64,000 nucleotides of DNA from Azolla caroliniana (GCA_043228905.1 JBHGNT010000003.1:9610001-9674000), one strand, 5' to 3'; counted from the first letter of the stretch, positions 17,790 through 29,601 are shown. The notes: generated from the letters alone by a model not told the origin. Numbers and translations are program-made.

Positions 17790-18990
17790 TGTAGTTCTCA
17801 GTGAGGGCCACATGGTTGCTCATGTCCATTCGTGTTCAGTTCTCGGTGAGGGCCGAATGGTCGCTCACGCCCGTTCGTGTTCAGTTCTCGGTGAGGGCCA
17901 CATGGTCGCTCACGCCTGTTTGTGTTCAGTTCTCGGTGAGGGCTGCATGGTCGCTCATGTCCGTTCGTGTTCAGTTCTCGGTGAGGGCCGCATGGTCGCT
18001 CACATCTGTTCGTGTTCCAGTTCTCGGTGACGGCCTCATGGTCGCTCACGTTCGTTCATGTTCAATTCTCAGTGAGGGCCGCATGGTCGCTCACGCTCGT
18101 TCATGTTTTAGATGAGGACCACAAATGGTCGCTCACGTTCTAGTTCTCGATGAGGGCCACACATGGTCGCTCATGTTCGTTCGTGTTCTAGTTCTTGGTG
18201 ACGGCCACATGGTCGCTAATGCCTGTTCGTGTTTTCGATGAGGACCGCAAATGGTCGCTCATGTTCTAGTTCCCGATGAGGGCCACACATGGTCGCTCAC
18301 GTCCGTTCGTGTTCCAGTTCTTGGTGAGGGCCGCATGGTCGCTCACACCCATTCGTGTTTTCGATGAGAACCGCAGATAGTCACTCACGTTCTAGTTCCC
18401 GATGAGGGCCACATGGTCACTCATGCCCATTCGTGTTCTGTTCTCAGTGAGGGCCGCATGGTCGCTCACTCCAGCTATTGTTCGTGTTCCAAATCCTGGC
18501 GAGGATCGCCATGGTTGCTCATGCATGTTGTTGTTCATGTTCTAGTTCCCGGTGAGGACCACACATGGTCGCTCACACTCATTGGTGGTTGTGTTCCAAC
18601 TCTCGGGGAGAACCGACAACTATTGTTCATGTTCCAAATCCCGGTGAGGATCGCCATGGTTGCTCATGCATGTTGTTGTTCATGTTCCAGTTCCTGATGA
18701 GGACCACACATGGTCGCTCACGCCCATTGGTGGTCGTGTTCCAACTCTCGGGGAGAACCGACATGCTCTCTCATGCCTGTTGGTGTTCGTGTTCCCCATG
18801 AGGACCACACATGGTCACTCACGCCCATTGGTATTCGTGTTCCAGTTCCCGACGAGGACCGCACATGGTCGCTCATGCATGTTGGTGTTCGTGCTCCCCG
18901 TGAGAACCGCACATGGTCGCTCACGCCTGTTGGTATTCATGTTCCAATCCTGGGCGAGGACCACGCATGGTCGCTCATGCCCGTTGGTGT
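17790..18990. repeat. 45-bp GC-rich minisatellite array
   Basis: Head-to-tail units of the type GTTCTCGGTGAGGGCC...CATGGTCGCTCACGCC, spaced exactly 45 bases at 17836, 17881 and 17926 and drifting in length towards the right. Because 45 is a multiple of three, 15-residue periodic frames stay open on both strands (for example VLGEGRMVAHARSCS). There are over 20 copies. I treat the ORFs as by-products. Confidence 0.88.
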
Positions 18991-19090
18991 TCAATACCTC
19001 GTCTTCTGGAAGGGTTACTCATTGTCTAGGATTTACAAAATACTTTGGAAGCGGTTTAAGATTTTCATCAATAGTATCCCCTTAAGCTGA
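18989..19090 (+). pseudogene. Chromodomain remnant
   Basis: The frame that runs through the right part of the minisatellite continues into QYLVFWKGYSLS (18992-19027). This resembles the YLVKWKGY core of the chromodomain at the C-terminus of chromovirus integrases. It ends at TGA 19088-19090. It shows that the element derives from a chromovirus whose gag-pol has been replaced. Confidence 0.6.
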
Positions 19091-19127
19091 CGACCGGTTT
19101 GGGAAGGCGACGTAAGAGGGGGGATAA

Positions 19128-19558
19128 TATCACATTCTAGACTCAAACCTCTGACTTTTAACACACATAGTACATTGTGTTGTGTTAACCATATGGAAAC
19201 TCTTGTGAATTGTCCACATTCGAACTTGTAGAGTCTAATGTATGGTACATTTGAGAATATTTTAGTTGTTAGTATATTCTAGAATTATTCTGTGGTATAT
19301 TCTAAACGGGTATATTGTCGAGATATTTCTCAAGAATATTCAATCTTGGAAATTATATAAATACTTGTAACATCCTTGGTCCCTTTCAAGGGATTCAACA
19401 CTTGGTCCAATCATTGACTCATCAATCTAGTATTCTTGTTTCGCCCCCTCTTGTCTCATTGATCTTTATCTTTGTCTCATTTCTAGCCTTGTCAGTTCTA
19501 GCTCTCTATCTTCTAGCCTTGTGCTCGGTCCCAGTCCACGCTTGGTGTGTTCGTGATA
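19128..19558 (+). repeat. 3' LTR
   Basis: Partner of the LTR at 16807-17248. Its ends have decayed to TATCACA...TGATA. It is preceded by the polypurine tract. Confidence 0.85.
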
Positions 19559-19563
19559 GTGCG

Positions 19564-20765
19564 CATCCACATAAAATGGAACTATCATGTGCCTACATGG
19601 ATTTGTATATAACACTCTCATCTGTAAAATTTTATAACTAATGGAAGGAGTTTTGTTTGGAAAAAATAAACTTTAGTAAATATGAATATGAATGAAAATG
19701 ATGACCTTGACATGTTTGTCAAAATTTAGAGACTTCGCCTTGATGATGTGATCCTTTTAGGACTTAGTTTGCCAAATTCCATTCAATCTGCCCTCTTGTT
19801 AGCCACCCTATCCCCATCACCACAACCATTTATAAGCACAAAATCCACATCAGCCAACATTAAGCACATCAATCTCACAAGAAAGCATACTTCATAGGGC
19901 AATAAATCAACCCTCATCTCACACTACACTTTATTTCAAGCATTCAAAATACAAAAAGAAATCTTACAATAAACCTAGATAAACATACTAATCTACTAAC
20001 TCTAAATTTTATTCAAGGACCTCTAAATTTAATGATTCAAGAAATCATAACAAATCTAGGTTCCTTAAATCATTTTGCGAAAATTGTCAAAGGAGTGGAA
20101 ACAAAAGATTGTTAAACACCAAGACATTTGAAACAAGTAATATGTCATGTTCTCTTTTTTACTTCTAGGGAGATTTTAAAAAATGACTCATTTTAGCACA
20201 ATGTCACAATGGTATGATGCATGCATACATGATTTCTTAAAACATCCCAAAATTCTCAACTATGAAAGTTTATAGTTTCATAATCTATCTGTCATGTTCT
20301 TTTATCCAATTTGGAGATAAGGAATGGAATTCCATGTAAGCTTAATTGTACTAACCTCAATTTTACAAATTATGAAAATGGTACCCCATTGAAGAAATTT
20401 TACAATGCTAAATTTATGTCTATTTATATAGAACGTGTCTCTTAGTATTAAATGCAATCCACTATGTTATTAATTTGTCTCAAAATGTAGACCATTGTTC
20501 TCAACTTGTTGTTATGTTAAGAACTTTATTTCAGAAAAAACCTGTTGTAACTTTATTTCGAACCAAGATGCATTACCACGAAAGAGAGGACCATTGGCAA
20601 TCCACATATTTGGTTTTTTATTTGCATTTTAAAATTATGTGCGGAGTTTGCAGTTGTATGGAAAGATTTAATAATTCCCATAAAATGAGTATTTCTTAGC
20701 AAAAAAAGGTGGTGAAAACTGCACAAAATGGAGGGCTAACTACATAGAAACTAGGGGAAATTTTG
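19564..20765. other. No gene recognised
   Basis: AT-rich sequence. Its left end probably continues the LINE-like fragment interrupted at 16806. The ORF at 20475-20699 (74 codons) has no domain I know. Confidence 0.4.
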
Positions 20766-20769
20766 TATA

Positions 20770-22700
20770 TTTTCAAATCTGATGCAATGCATCAGATTTT
20801 TGTTGCAAATCCAACACTTACAACAAGAATCCATTGAACTACATTAGATACTAGATGTATAGTAATCCAATGCAATGCATCATGGTTCTAAGTCATGCTT
20901 CTTGTTTGTCTTTGTGTTGTGTCTCGAGCCAAATTTAGGATCTGATGCACTATATCGGATTTTCAACTGGAAAAATTTTGAAAAAATAAAAAACCTTGGA
21001 TTTTCAACTAGAATCTGATGCAATGCATTGGATTTCAGTTGAAAACCTAAGATTTTTTAAAAAATTTTGAATTTTTTCCATAATAAAAAAATAATTGCAT
21101 TTTTAGCTAAAATACGATGCACTACATTGTATTTTAGTCTATACAGTTAGAATCTAGTACAACGCATTGGATTAAAGTCGAAAATCCATTTTTCTTTTAT
21201 TTTTTCCAATCTTTTTATTTCTTTTATTTTTTCCATAAAAAATAAAAAACTAAAAAACTAAAAAAATGGATTTTCAACTGAAATCTGACGCACCACATTG
21301 GATTTTAGTCTATACCGCTAGCATTCGATGTAGTGCATAAGAGTTTAGTTGAAAATCCTTTTTCTTTTTAATTGTTTTTCATTTTACTGATAAATAAAAA
21401 AAATATTTTAAAAAATGGATTTCCAACTGAAAATCTAATTTTCTTTTAGTTTTTTCATTTTTTTCATAAAACAATGAAAGAACAAAAAAAAATTGGATTT
21501 TCAACGGAAATATGACGTAGTGCATCGGATTTCCATTGGAACTTCATGATTTTCAAGCGAAATCCGATGCACTACATCAGATTTTCGTTGAAAATCTATC
21601 ATTTTCAATGGCGAAATCACCCACATTTCTATAAGAAAATATAAAAACAATGTATTTCCAACTGGAATCTGATGCACTACATCGGCTCAGATTCCAGTTG
21701 GAAATCCAAAATTTTATTATTTATGGAAAAATGCAAAAAAATAAGAAAAATTTGATTTAAAAAAAATGGATTTTCAACTGAAATCGGATTCTAGTTATAT
21801 AGACTAAAATCCGATGTAGTGCATCAGATTTCATTTTTTCAATTTTTATTTATTTATTTATGAAAAAAATGGAAAAAGAAGAAGAAGATTCTCAACTGAA
21901 ATTTGATGCACTACATCAGATTCTAGTTGTATAGACTAAAATCCGATGCAATGCATTGGATTTCAGTTGAAATTCCATTTTTTCAATTGTTTTTATTTAT
22001 TTATGGAAAAAATTCAAAAAATCAGATTTTCAACTAAAATCTGATGCACTGCATTAGATTCTAGCTGTATAGACTAAAATCTGATGCAGTACGTCAGATT
22101 TCAGTTGAAAATCCATTTTTTTATAAGTTTCTTTATATTTTTATGGAAAATATATATAACAATCAAATTGTTTTTTAAGAAGTAGATTTTCAACTGAAAT
22201 GCAGTGCATTGCATCGGATTTTAGTTGTATAGACTAAAATTTTCTGCAATACATTGAATTTCAGTTGATAATACATTGTTTTAATTTTTTAATTTGTTAT
22301 GAAAAAATGAAAACAAATAAAAAAAACTTGGATTTTCAATTGAAATCCAATGCAATGCATCAGATTCTAGATGTATAGAGTAAAACAATGTAGTGCATTG
22401 GATTTGATTTGAAAATCAAAGATTTTTTAAATTTATTTCATTTTTTAAAGATATTTTAAAAGTGGATTTTCAACTGAAATCCAATGTAATGTATCATATT
22501 TTAGTCTATATAGCTAGAATTCGATGCAATGCGTTGTCTCAATTGAAAATCCAAGAGTTTTTTTTTTTAATGGAAAATTAAAAAAAAAATCCAAGACTTA
22601 CAATAGGAATCCCATGCACTACATCGTATTCTAGATGTATAGAGTAAAATTTGACGTAGTGTATCAGATGTGGATGGAATGCATCGGATTTTTGTTTGAG
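20770..22700. repeat. Array of palindromic ~150-bp units
   Basis: Degenerate units combine GATTTTCAACTGAAATCNGATGC, a central ATCNGATGCANTGCATCNGAT-type palindrome, TAGTTGTATAGACTAAAATC and an A/T-rich spacer. The phrase TATAGACTAAAATC recurs near 21799, 21933, 22069 and 22225. The opposite orientation, TTTTAGTCTATA, occurs near 21125, 21300 and 22500. Each unit can fold on itself, and unit orientation appears to flip along the array. No coding capacity. Confidence 0.75.
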
Positions 22701-22871
22701 ATCACTATGAGAATCTAAAAAAAACGAAAAAGCATCTTTACTACATTTTTTAGATTCTAATGATTTTGGTAGAATAAACCGTAGCTTGTACGTTTCTCTC
22801 ACATAATCAAATATCGTAAATAGAAAGTACATAATTAAATATCATAAACAAAAAGTGAAGAAGAAATAATG

Positions 22872-23230
22872 CATCAAGCACGTCTACACTCACATTGGAT
22901 AATGTTTATATACTAGTGTATGACTTACCTTTGACCAAAACAATCTATCTATGACAAACCACAATGAAGATACCGAAAGAGAAGATCTTGAATGTGGCTC
23001 CAGACACAACACAAAGACAAACAAGAAGCATGACTCATAACCATGATGAGGTTGGATTGCAATTGGATGAAGGAAATGCTTTAGTTGCCACTAATGATGA
23101 GGATGAGACCTCACAAACTCCTACTAGTTCATCTGATGGGTATGAAGACGATGGCATAAACTTGGAAAACGATTGTTATGATACAATTAACTATAAATAT
23201 TGTATTGTACATCAAGATTTGGAGTCATGA
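22872..23230 (+). pseudogene. Transposon-related ORF C-terminus, unknown family
   Basis: The reading STLTLDNVYILVYDLPLTK, then after a short break QRQTRSMTHN and DEGNALVATNDEDE, parallels the minus-strand gene inside the transposon at 50560-54541. That gene reads STLDISDVDIIVYDFTLTK, QRQTRSATYN and DEDNALIGTSEDDE. The tail is acidic. I do not recognise the protein family. The two loci must be copies of one mobile gene. It lies directly after the palindromic array and before copia remnants. Upstream exons were not found. Confidence 0.6.
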
Positions 23231-23627
23231 ATTTCTATAAATATTGGTGTTAGTAATTTTGGACATTCGTTTGTAAATTTGGCATGCCCATTATTTCTTG
23301 GCATTTTTTTGAACACCGAAATTTTTGTACATGCTAGAAATCAATACATTTTTGGGTCATTTTTTAAAATCCTTCATGCATGAGGCACCCCTTTTTGTGA
23401 ATCGCCCTAATTTGTGGCATTTTTTGATGGACAGTTCTCAAAATGCGACATATTACCTATTTCAAATGTCCTGGTGTTTGTTATAGGAATTCTAATAATA
23501 AGGGGAAAGAACATATAAACAAGACCACTCTTACAAAGCATCACACGATGACTATGATCAAGATAATGATATATGTCATAGTGACCAAAATTTTGATGAG
23601 GACAATGAAGATTCCTTCATTGCCTTT

Positions 23628-25367
23628 ATGGCCCTCACTTCGTTTAACCACACTCCCACTTCAATGTGGATTCTTGATACATGTGCTACATGTCACCTCA
23701 CCTCAAGGGTTGAATGGTTGAAAAACTATAAGCCCTTAGAACATCCCTTCCTAGTGAGATTTGGTAATGATGGGGTTGAACACACCCTTGGACATGGGTC
23801 TGCCCATCTTGAACTTTCTAATGGGAACTTCATTGAAGTCAATGAAGTTTATTATATACCTAATATAGCAAAAAACTTGATATCTGTCAATAAACTCACA
23901 TATGATAACACATGTGTCATTCTTCATAAGAAACCCTCTAGTCGAGGTTATGTCATTAATTGTCCAAGACAAGGATGTCTTTACCTATTAGGCCGCTCTA
24001 TGGTGCCCATTGAAGAAGCACACCATATAGATGATTCAAACACATCAAACTATGCGATTGTACTATGGCACTATCTATTAGGTCTCTTAAACCATCAAAC
24101 AATGGTTCACATGGCCCGACAATATATAACAGTTGATTTTACCCTTCCTCAAAAATCGAAACTATCCCTTTATGAAGGGTGTATCTTTGGAAAGCTCTCT
24201 TACTCACCATTTCTTTCACATCCTACAACGACTAGTTAATCCCGCCAAATATATGTGGTCCTTTGTCTACTCCATCCCTATCTGGAAATGTATATTTCTT
24301 AACATTTATCAATTACTTGTTTCACAATGGTCACTTTTCTAAAGACAAAATCTAGTGATCAAGTCCTTGAAAAATTCAAAGCCTACCATAAAGTTGTAAC
24401 AAATCGACAAGATTTATCCCTTAAAGCACTTCAGTCAGATAATGGTGGATAATTCAAGTTCCAAAGTTACTTCCAAACTTATTGCCAAAACCATGGGATT
24501 CAACAACGGATTACAATCCCTTATACACCTCAACACAATTCATGGGCTGAATGACAAAACCAGTTGTATATGGATGCAATTTGTTGCATGCTCGTTATTG
24601 CAAACCTTCCCCAAACATATTGGGAAGAGGTTGTTTCGACCACTTGTTATATATTCAATAAAACATATAGTAGATCAATTATGACAACTCCATTTTCTTT
24701 GTGGTTTGGGAAAAGTCCAAATTATGAAAATCTAAGAATATTTGGATGTCCAACTTATGCACTCGTACCCTTAGACACTCGATCAAAATTAGATAATCAC
24801 GCGGTTCACACAATATTCGTTGGGTATGGCAAACCTCATGGTTATAAGGGTTATCGATTATATGATACAAAATCCAAAAGGTTTATATTCAGTCGATGGG
24901 TGATATTTGACAAAGATAACCTACTATCTGATTGTCACCCACAACATGGACTTGAAAAGATACAAGACATAACTACTATATCAAACCTGTCCAACACCAA
25001 ATCTAACAAAGAAGTAATATCATCACCTAGTAATTCTTGGCAAACTCTGCCAACTTCCTTGGAAATCCAACAAGTCACAATTGATCCCCTGCCAATTAAT
25101 CCTCTTACATTAACGTCCTCATCTCTAGAGACCCACCCACAAGTTTCACCTTCAACCAATGACTCTAACTTATCACCTTTGATAACCAAACAATCACAAC
25201 AAATTGATTTACGTGCCCCAATTTTAAACACTAATCCTACCCAAACTAGAAAGATCCTTAATCATCACCAAAATATTCATAAGGAGAAACCTTTAGATGG
25301 AACACAACTAACTCACATTGATTATTCATGTTCCCATCCTTGCAAAAATTCCATTGTTCAATTATGA
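23628..25367 (+). pseudogene. copia protease and integrase, broken
   Basis: The protease signature is WILDTCATCHLTS, where the usual catalytic DSG has become DTC. Next come LWHYLLGLLNHQTMVHMARQ (GAG-pre-integrase, zinc-binding His) and CIFGKLSYSPF. The integrase core is broken around LQSDNGG and PYTPQHNSWAE. Beyond it is an intact FGKSPNYENLRIFGCPTYAL to KRFIFSRWVIFDKD stretch from the end of the integrase region, then a low-complexity linker. Stops and shifts near 24240, 24450 and 24560 inactivate it. Confidence 0.75.
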
Positions 25368-25691
25368 AGATAATCACGCCTTAATGGCAAGGAGAAAGCC
25401 ATTGGTCACAAGGATGCAAAAGTAATTAAAATATGATGTAGAAATACTTCATGTTCCAATAGTAAACAATATGTAGAACATACAAATAGTTCTGACATTG
25501 CAAAATACCTAGTTCACTTACCCTACATCCACTCCACAGAAAGTTCGCACTATTCAAGATCTCTATGATCACATCAACAAAATAGATCTTCTTATTGTGG
25601 GCCATATTGAAACTGAGTTTGCATTCTTGGCACTTGGTTCCCCCGCATCACATCAGACGTTTCTAATGATCCGTTAACTATCAATGAGGCA

Positions 25692-26600
25692 TTGCAAAGT
25701 CCAGATCGTGTTGAATGGCAAACCGCCATGGAGAGAGAACTTGAATCTCTCGATGCCAACAAAACATGGACTCTAGTACCACTCCTAACAGGATGCTCAC
25801 CTATCTCATGCAAATGTGTGTTGAAGAGAAAACTAAACCTTGATGGTACCATTGCATGTTACAAAGCTCAACTTGTGGCTTGCGGTTTCTCTCAAGTCGA
25901 AGGACTTGACTATTCTGAGGCATTCTCACTTGTTCTCCGCATGGCATTGTTTCTATTGGACCTAATGGCTCTACTACCATTCTTGACCTCGAGGTACATC
26001 ATTTGGATGTACAAACAACATTTCTACATGGTGATTTACTAGAAGAAAACTAGATGTCATAACCTCTTGGCTTTGAGTCACATTCCCAACCAAACTATGT
26101 TTGTCGGCTATATCAATCTCTTTATGGACTCAAACAATCTCCTAGATTATGGTTTCAAAACTTCAATTTCATGCTCTCACATGGCTATTGTAGACTATTA
26201 TTGGAAACAAATATATACATTAGACATAATCATACATCTAATCGGTTGTTAGTGGTAACTCTATATGTGGATGACATTCCTATAGTTGGAACAACATCTA
26301 AAATTACTCAAGCGAGGCTAGAACTTTCAAAAACAGATTTTAGGTCCCCTATCATATTTCCTAGGCATACAAGTTACTCCTAATCGTAGGCTGGGCACTT
26401 TGACCATTCATCAAAATAAATTCATTAATGAAAATTTGAAATCCTTTGGCATGCTAAACATTAAACCTTGTACTACTCCCTTGTCATTGACACGTAACTT
26501 AACTGTATAAGATGGCCAAACCACAAAAAGAGATATTGATTTTATGAAGAATTTTCCTTTTAAAACAATTAATAAGAAAGCTTCGATATTTAGTTACAAG
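25692..26600 (+). pseudogene. copia reverse transcriptase, broken
   Basis: Starts VEWQTAMERELESLDANKTW, then GFSQVEGLDYSEAFS, the N-terminal RVT_2 signature. In shifted frames it continues to LYVDD-like LYVDDIP near 26260 and LGIQVTPNRRLG. At least three frameshifts are needed to follow it. Confidence 0.75.
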
Positions 26601-26635
26601 AACTCATCCTAACCTTCTGTCTTGCAATTAATTAT

Positions 26636-27085
26636 TGTTGGCCAGTGGCTAGAGTATGAAAAGTAGTCAGGGGGAGAGCCGGTTTCGTAATTATTAAAAA
26701 TTAGTATTTAAGGATAATAGGAACGGGTGGATCCGGAAAGGATGTACCGATCCAGATCCGGACCGGTTCGTAGCCAGTTGCCGGTTTGGCACCGTTTTGT
26801 AAACAAAACCGGATACCTATAAAAGGATCCGAAGAATGATATATATGGAGGTGGAATTAATATAAGAGAGTTTTGTTACTATGGTGTATCTGTCAATTCC
26901 GTGTTGTGCTTATTGTCTTTATCTTACACGTGTAATCAACCATATGTCATTGTCTATTCAGAATCGATCCAGAAGTGTCGGTTACGATCAAATCGGAGTC
27001 GGATCCTTACCCCGTAACCACCCCTTTGGTGAAGTGATCTAGAAGGACACCCTGTGTTAGCGGCTAGTCCAACCCAGGAGTAACA
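26636..27085 (+). mobile_element. Solo LTR
   Basis: 450 bp from TGTTGGCCAGTGG to CAGGAGTAACA, flanked by perfect 5-bp target duplications ATTAT (26631-26635 and 27086-27090). It contains a TATA box CCTATAAAAGG near 26815 and no internal region. It interrupts the copia RT/RNase H frame. This is the classic product of recombination between the two LTRs of an inserted element. Confidence 0.88.
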
Positions 27086-27321
27086 ATTATCTTTCACGCT
27101 TTATGCATAGCCCCGGTCTTATGCATTAGAAATCACTTTAGAGAGTTATGCGATATCTAAAACACATGTTTAAATATGGATTAACATATAAACGATACCA
27201 ATCTGAAAGACCAATCACTAGTTGGTTGGTTTGATTCAGATTTGGGGGGCATTGATTCTCGAAGATTTACTACTAGTTTTTCTTTTATAATGGTAGGAGC
27301 AATAATGAATTGTCAATAAAA

Positions 27322-27883
27322 TGTTGAGAATTGACCGGCCTCAACCGGTTTCACGTATGCGTTCGGGTGCATAGAAAACAAGCAAGGTAATGCACAGACA
27401 GAAAATGGAGGGGCAAAAAACAAAATAAAACAAAGAGAACAGAGACACCAAAGTTTAACGTGGAAAACCCGGAAGAGAAAAACCATGGGGGTCCACAAAC
27501 CCCAAGAAACGGAATCACTAAGTAGAGAGGAGTACAATAAGAAACTTGGAGGCAACGACCTCGAGATCTTCTTCGTCAACAGACGACTGCAGAGTTACAC
27601 TCTAGCTCTCACACACTTTCTCTCGCACAGTTATAGAGGCAACTACCTCGTTCTAACTTTACAACAATGATCAACTACACCTTACTAAAGTTTGCCCTAG
27701 TTGTATATATACTTATACAACTTTATGGCTATTTACATACATAGCCCACATGGGGCACATTCTAACTATTTACAAATATAGTCTCCCAAGTTGGCTATAT
27801 CCTTGATTTCGGTTTCGGCCTCAACCGAGATACTCATCAACTCAACTCTTCTCTTACCATCTAGAGGGACCTATTTCCCAACA
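27322..27883 (-). repeat. 3' LTR of minus-strand copia
   Basis: 562 bp with ends TGTTGGGAAAT...TCTCAACA on the minus strand, directly after the polypurine tract. No partner LTR is in the window. Confidence 0.7.
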
Positions 27884-27886
27884 AAC

Positions 27887-28890
27887 TCCCCTTTCACTCC
27901 GGCATGGGTTACTTCACCAAACTGACTCTCTATCAACACGCGTTTAGCTTTTCGGCTGACAGCACCTTCGTCAGCATATCTGATCCATTTTCGGCTGTGT
28001 GGATCTTCATCAGAGAAAAGTCCTTCTCTTATACTCGCTCTCGGAGCCAATGGTATCTCCTCTAGATGTGCTTGGTTCTCGAGTGGTAGGTAGCATTCTT
28101 GGCAAGATGGATGGTGCTCTAATTATCGAAGTAGAGTTGAAATTCTTCCTACCGAACTCCCAACTCACCGATAAAATCCTTCATCCATGTTATTTCCTTG
28201 CCGGCTTCCTCTGTGGCCATGTACTCGGTTTTCGTGGTCAACAACTCCACGGCCTTCTGCAACCTTGACTGCTGCAAAACAGCTCCCCCTGCATAAGTCA
28301 TTACGTACCCGGACGTGGATCAACTGGTATCCACATTAACTGACATCTCCGAGTCAATATAACCTTCTAGTGTGGGGTTACCCGAGCCAAATCGAAGACA
28401 CACATTCGAGGTGCCTTTCAGGTACCGAAGTATCCAGTTCACGACAACCCAATGCTCTCTTCCGGGGTTGCTCATATATCGTCTTGCCACTCTGATTGCG
28501 TATCCTATGTTTGGCTTGATACATACCATCGCGTACATCAAGCTTCCAACTGCCGAGGCATAAGGGAGTTTTGACATCTCGGCCTTCTCGGTTTTCAATT
28601 TCAGACATTGACCTTTGCTTAGCTTGCAGTTTGTCGGCAGTCTCAAGCCGACCGGTTTTGCGCTTTCCATGCCGAATCTCTAGAGCACTTTTGTCATGTA
28701 CTTCTCCTGTGACAACCATAACAATTTCTTTGTTCGATCCCGAACAATGTGCATTCCAAGGATTTGTCTTGCCGGACCCATATATTTCATCGAGAATGAC
28801 CTACTCAAGGCCTTCTTCAAGCTTCCGATTTTCTTTTCCTATCTGGCAATCAACATGTCTCCAACATACAACAGGAGGATGAGAAATCAC
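27887..28890 (-). pseudogene. copia RT-RNase H, broken
   Basis: The catalytic YVDD box reads YVGD, so the enzyme is dead even where the frame is open. The longest open piece is 28670-28320 (116 codons, RT thumb to RNase H). The C-terminal part is interrupted by several stops and shifts. Confidence 0.8.
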
Positions 28891-29162
28891 CTCCATCATA
28901 CTTCGCACTGTCAAGAATGGAGGCCGAATACAGGGGCGCAACAGTCACCGCGTGCAAAGCTGTCTGGCTCAAACACATCTTGAAGGACCTGGGCGTTCCC
29001 ATCACGGATCCAATTCGCCTCTTTTGCAACAATATGAGCAGCATCTATCTCGCTCGGCATCCGGTATTCCATGCGTGGACTAAACACATCGAAGTGCACT
29101 ATCACTTTATTCGCGAACGCATTCAGGCTGGTGATATCGATTGCCCCATAGGTCAATCTTAG
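28890..29162 (+). pseudogene. copia RNase H fragment, plus strand
   Basis: MEAEYRGATVTACKAVWLKH, RLFCNNMSSIYLARHPVFHA and TKHIEVHYHFIRERI are the C-terminal RNase H signatures of Ty1/copia. It joins head-on to the minus-strand copia at about 28890 and to a gypsy fragment at about 29150, so it is a small piece left by rearrangement. Confidence 0.75.
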
Positions 29163-29601
29163 AGAAGATCCACCCAGTTCGGAGTCAATCCAACAACTCT
29201 GGGACGAGAGGTAGTGGGTAGTGGTTGCAAACAGTAATCTTGTTTTGACCCCAACAGTCGACGTAGAGGCATAAGGAGCCATCTATCTTTTTCAAGGACA
29301 AAATAGGAGCTCATGCTTGTGTTTTTTAGGGTTGAATAAAACCCTTTTCAAGGTTCTCGTCAAGATAAGTTCGGAGTGCCTAGAGTTATGGTTTTGACAA
29401 CCCATAAATTGGGTTGAAGGGAGGACTGGCAACTTCTTGCAGATTGATCAGACAGTCATAGGGTCGATGCTTGGGCAAGCAATCAACATTCTTTTTCTGA
29501 AACACGTTGTCGTGAAGATTTTCAGCAACGGTGTGAAAATCGTGAGGAACGGACAAAATCGAGAAGGTGCAATATGCATGTGTGGAAGGGATGATGGTCA
29601 C
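29140..29601 (-). pseudogene. gypsy RT N-terminal part, minus strand
   Basis: KNVDCLPKHRPYDCLINLQE, then in other frames [44 protein letters not shown] and IFSKIDL. This is the fingers/palm start of a Ty3/gypsy RT. The catalytic YxDD box has been lost at the junction with copia DNA. Confidence 0.75.

Larger units (their letters stand above)
16807..19558 (+). mobile_element. Chromovirus derivative filled with minisatellite
   Basis: Two similar LTRs, 16807-17248 (TGTCACA...TGTGACA) and 19128-19558, are flanked by GTGGG and GTGCG, a target duplication with one mismatch. A purine tract AAGAGGGGGGATAA sits directly before the 3' LTR (19114-19127). No gag or pol remains. The interior is a 45-bp minisatellite followed by a chromodomain remnant. 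The whole is 2752 bp, so it can move only if helped by another element. Confidence 0.82.
23440..27260 (+). mobile_element. Decayed Ty1/copia retrotransposon
   Basis: Protease, GAG-pre-integrase, integrase, RT and part of RNase H follow each other in copia order on the plus strand, with many frameshifts. It is interrupted by a solo LTR (26636-27085). On both sides of that LTR the RT/RNase H reading continues; beyond it reads RVMRYLKHMFKYGLTYKRYQ. No LTRs of its own were identified, so the ends are uncertain. Confidence 0.75.
27322..28890 (-). mobile_element. Ty1/copia, 3' half, minus strand
   Basis: On the minus strand RT starts with LLLYVGDMLIA near 28880. It runs through ILGMHIVRDRTKKLLWLSQ and RNase H (KLPYASAVGSLMYAMVCIKP, VELLTTKTEYMATEE) to a C-terminus ending GEFVGK. 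A purine tract AAAGGGGAG then leads into the 3' LTR at 27883. The 5' half is missing; the left neighbour on its strand is a different copia fragment. Confidence 0.8.

Noticed and set aside
17790-18990. CRISPR-like array
   Set aside because: The 45-bp units are head to tail with no unique spacers, lie between LTRs in a plant genome and have no cas genes.
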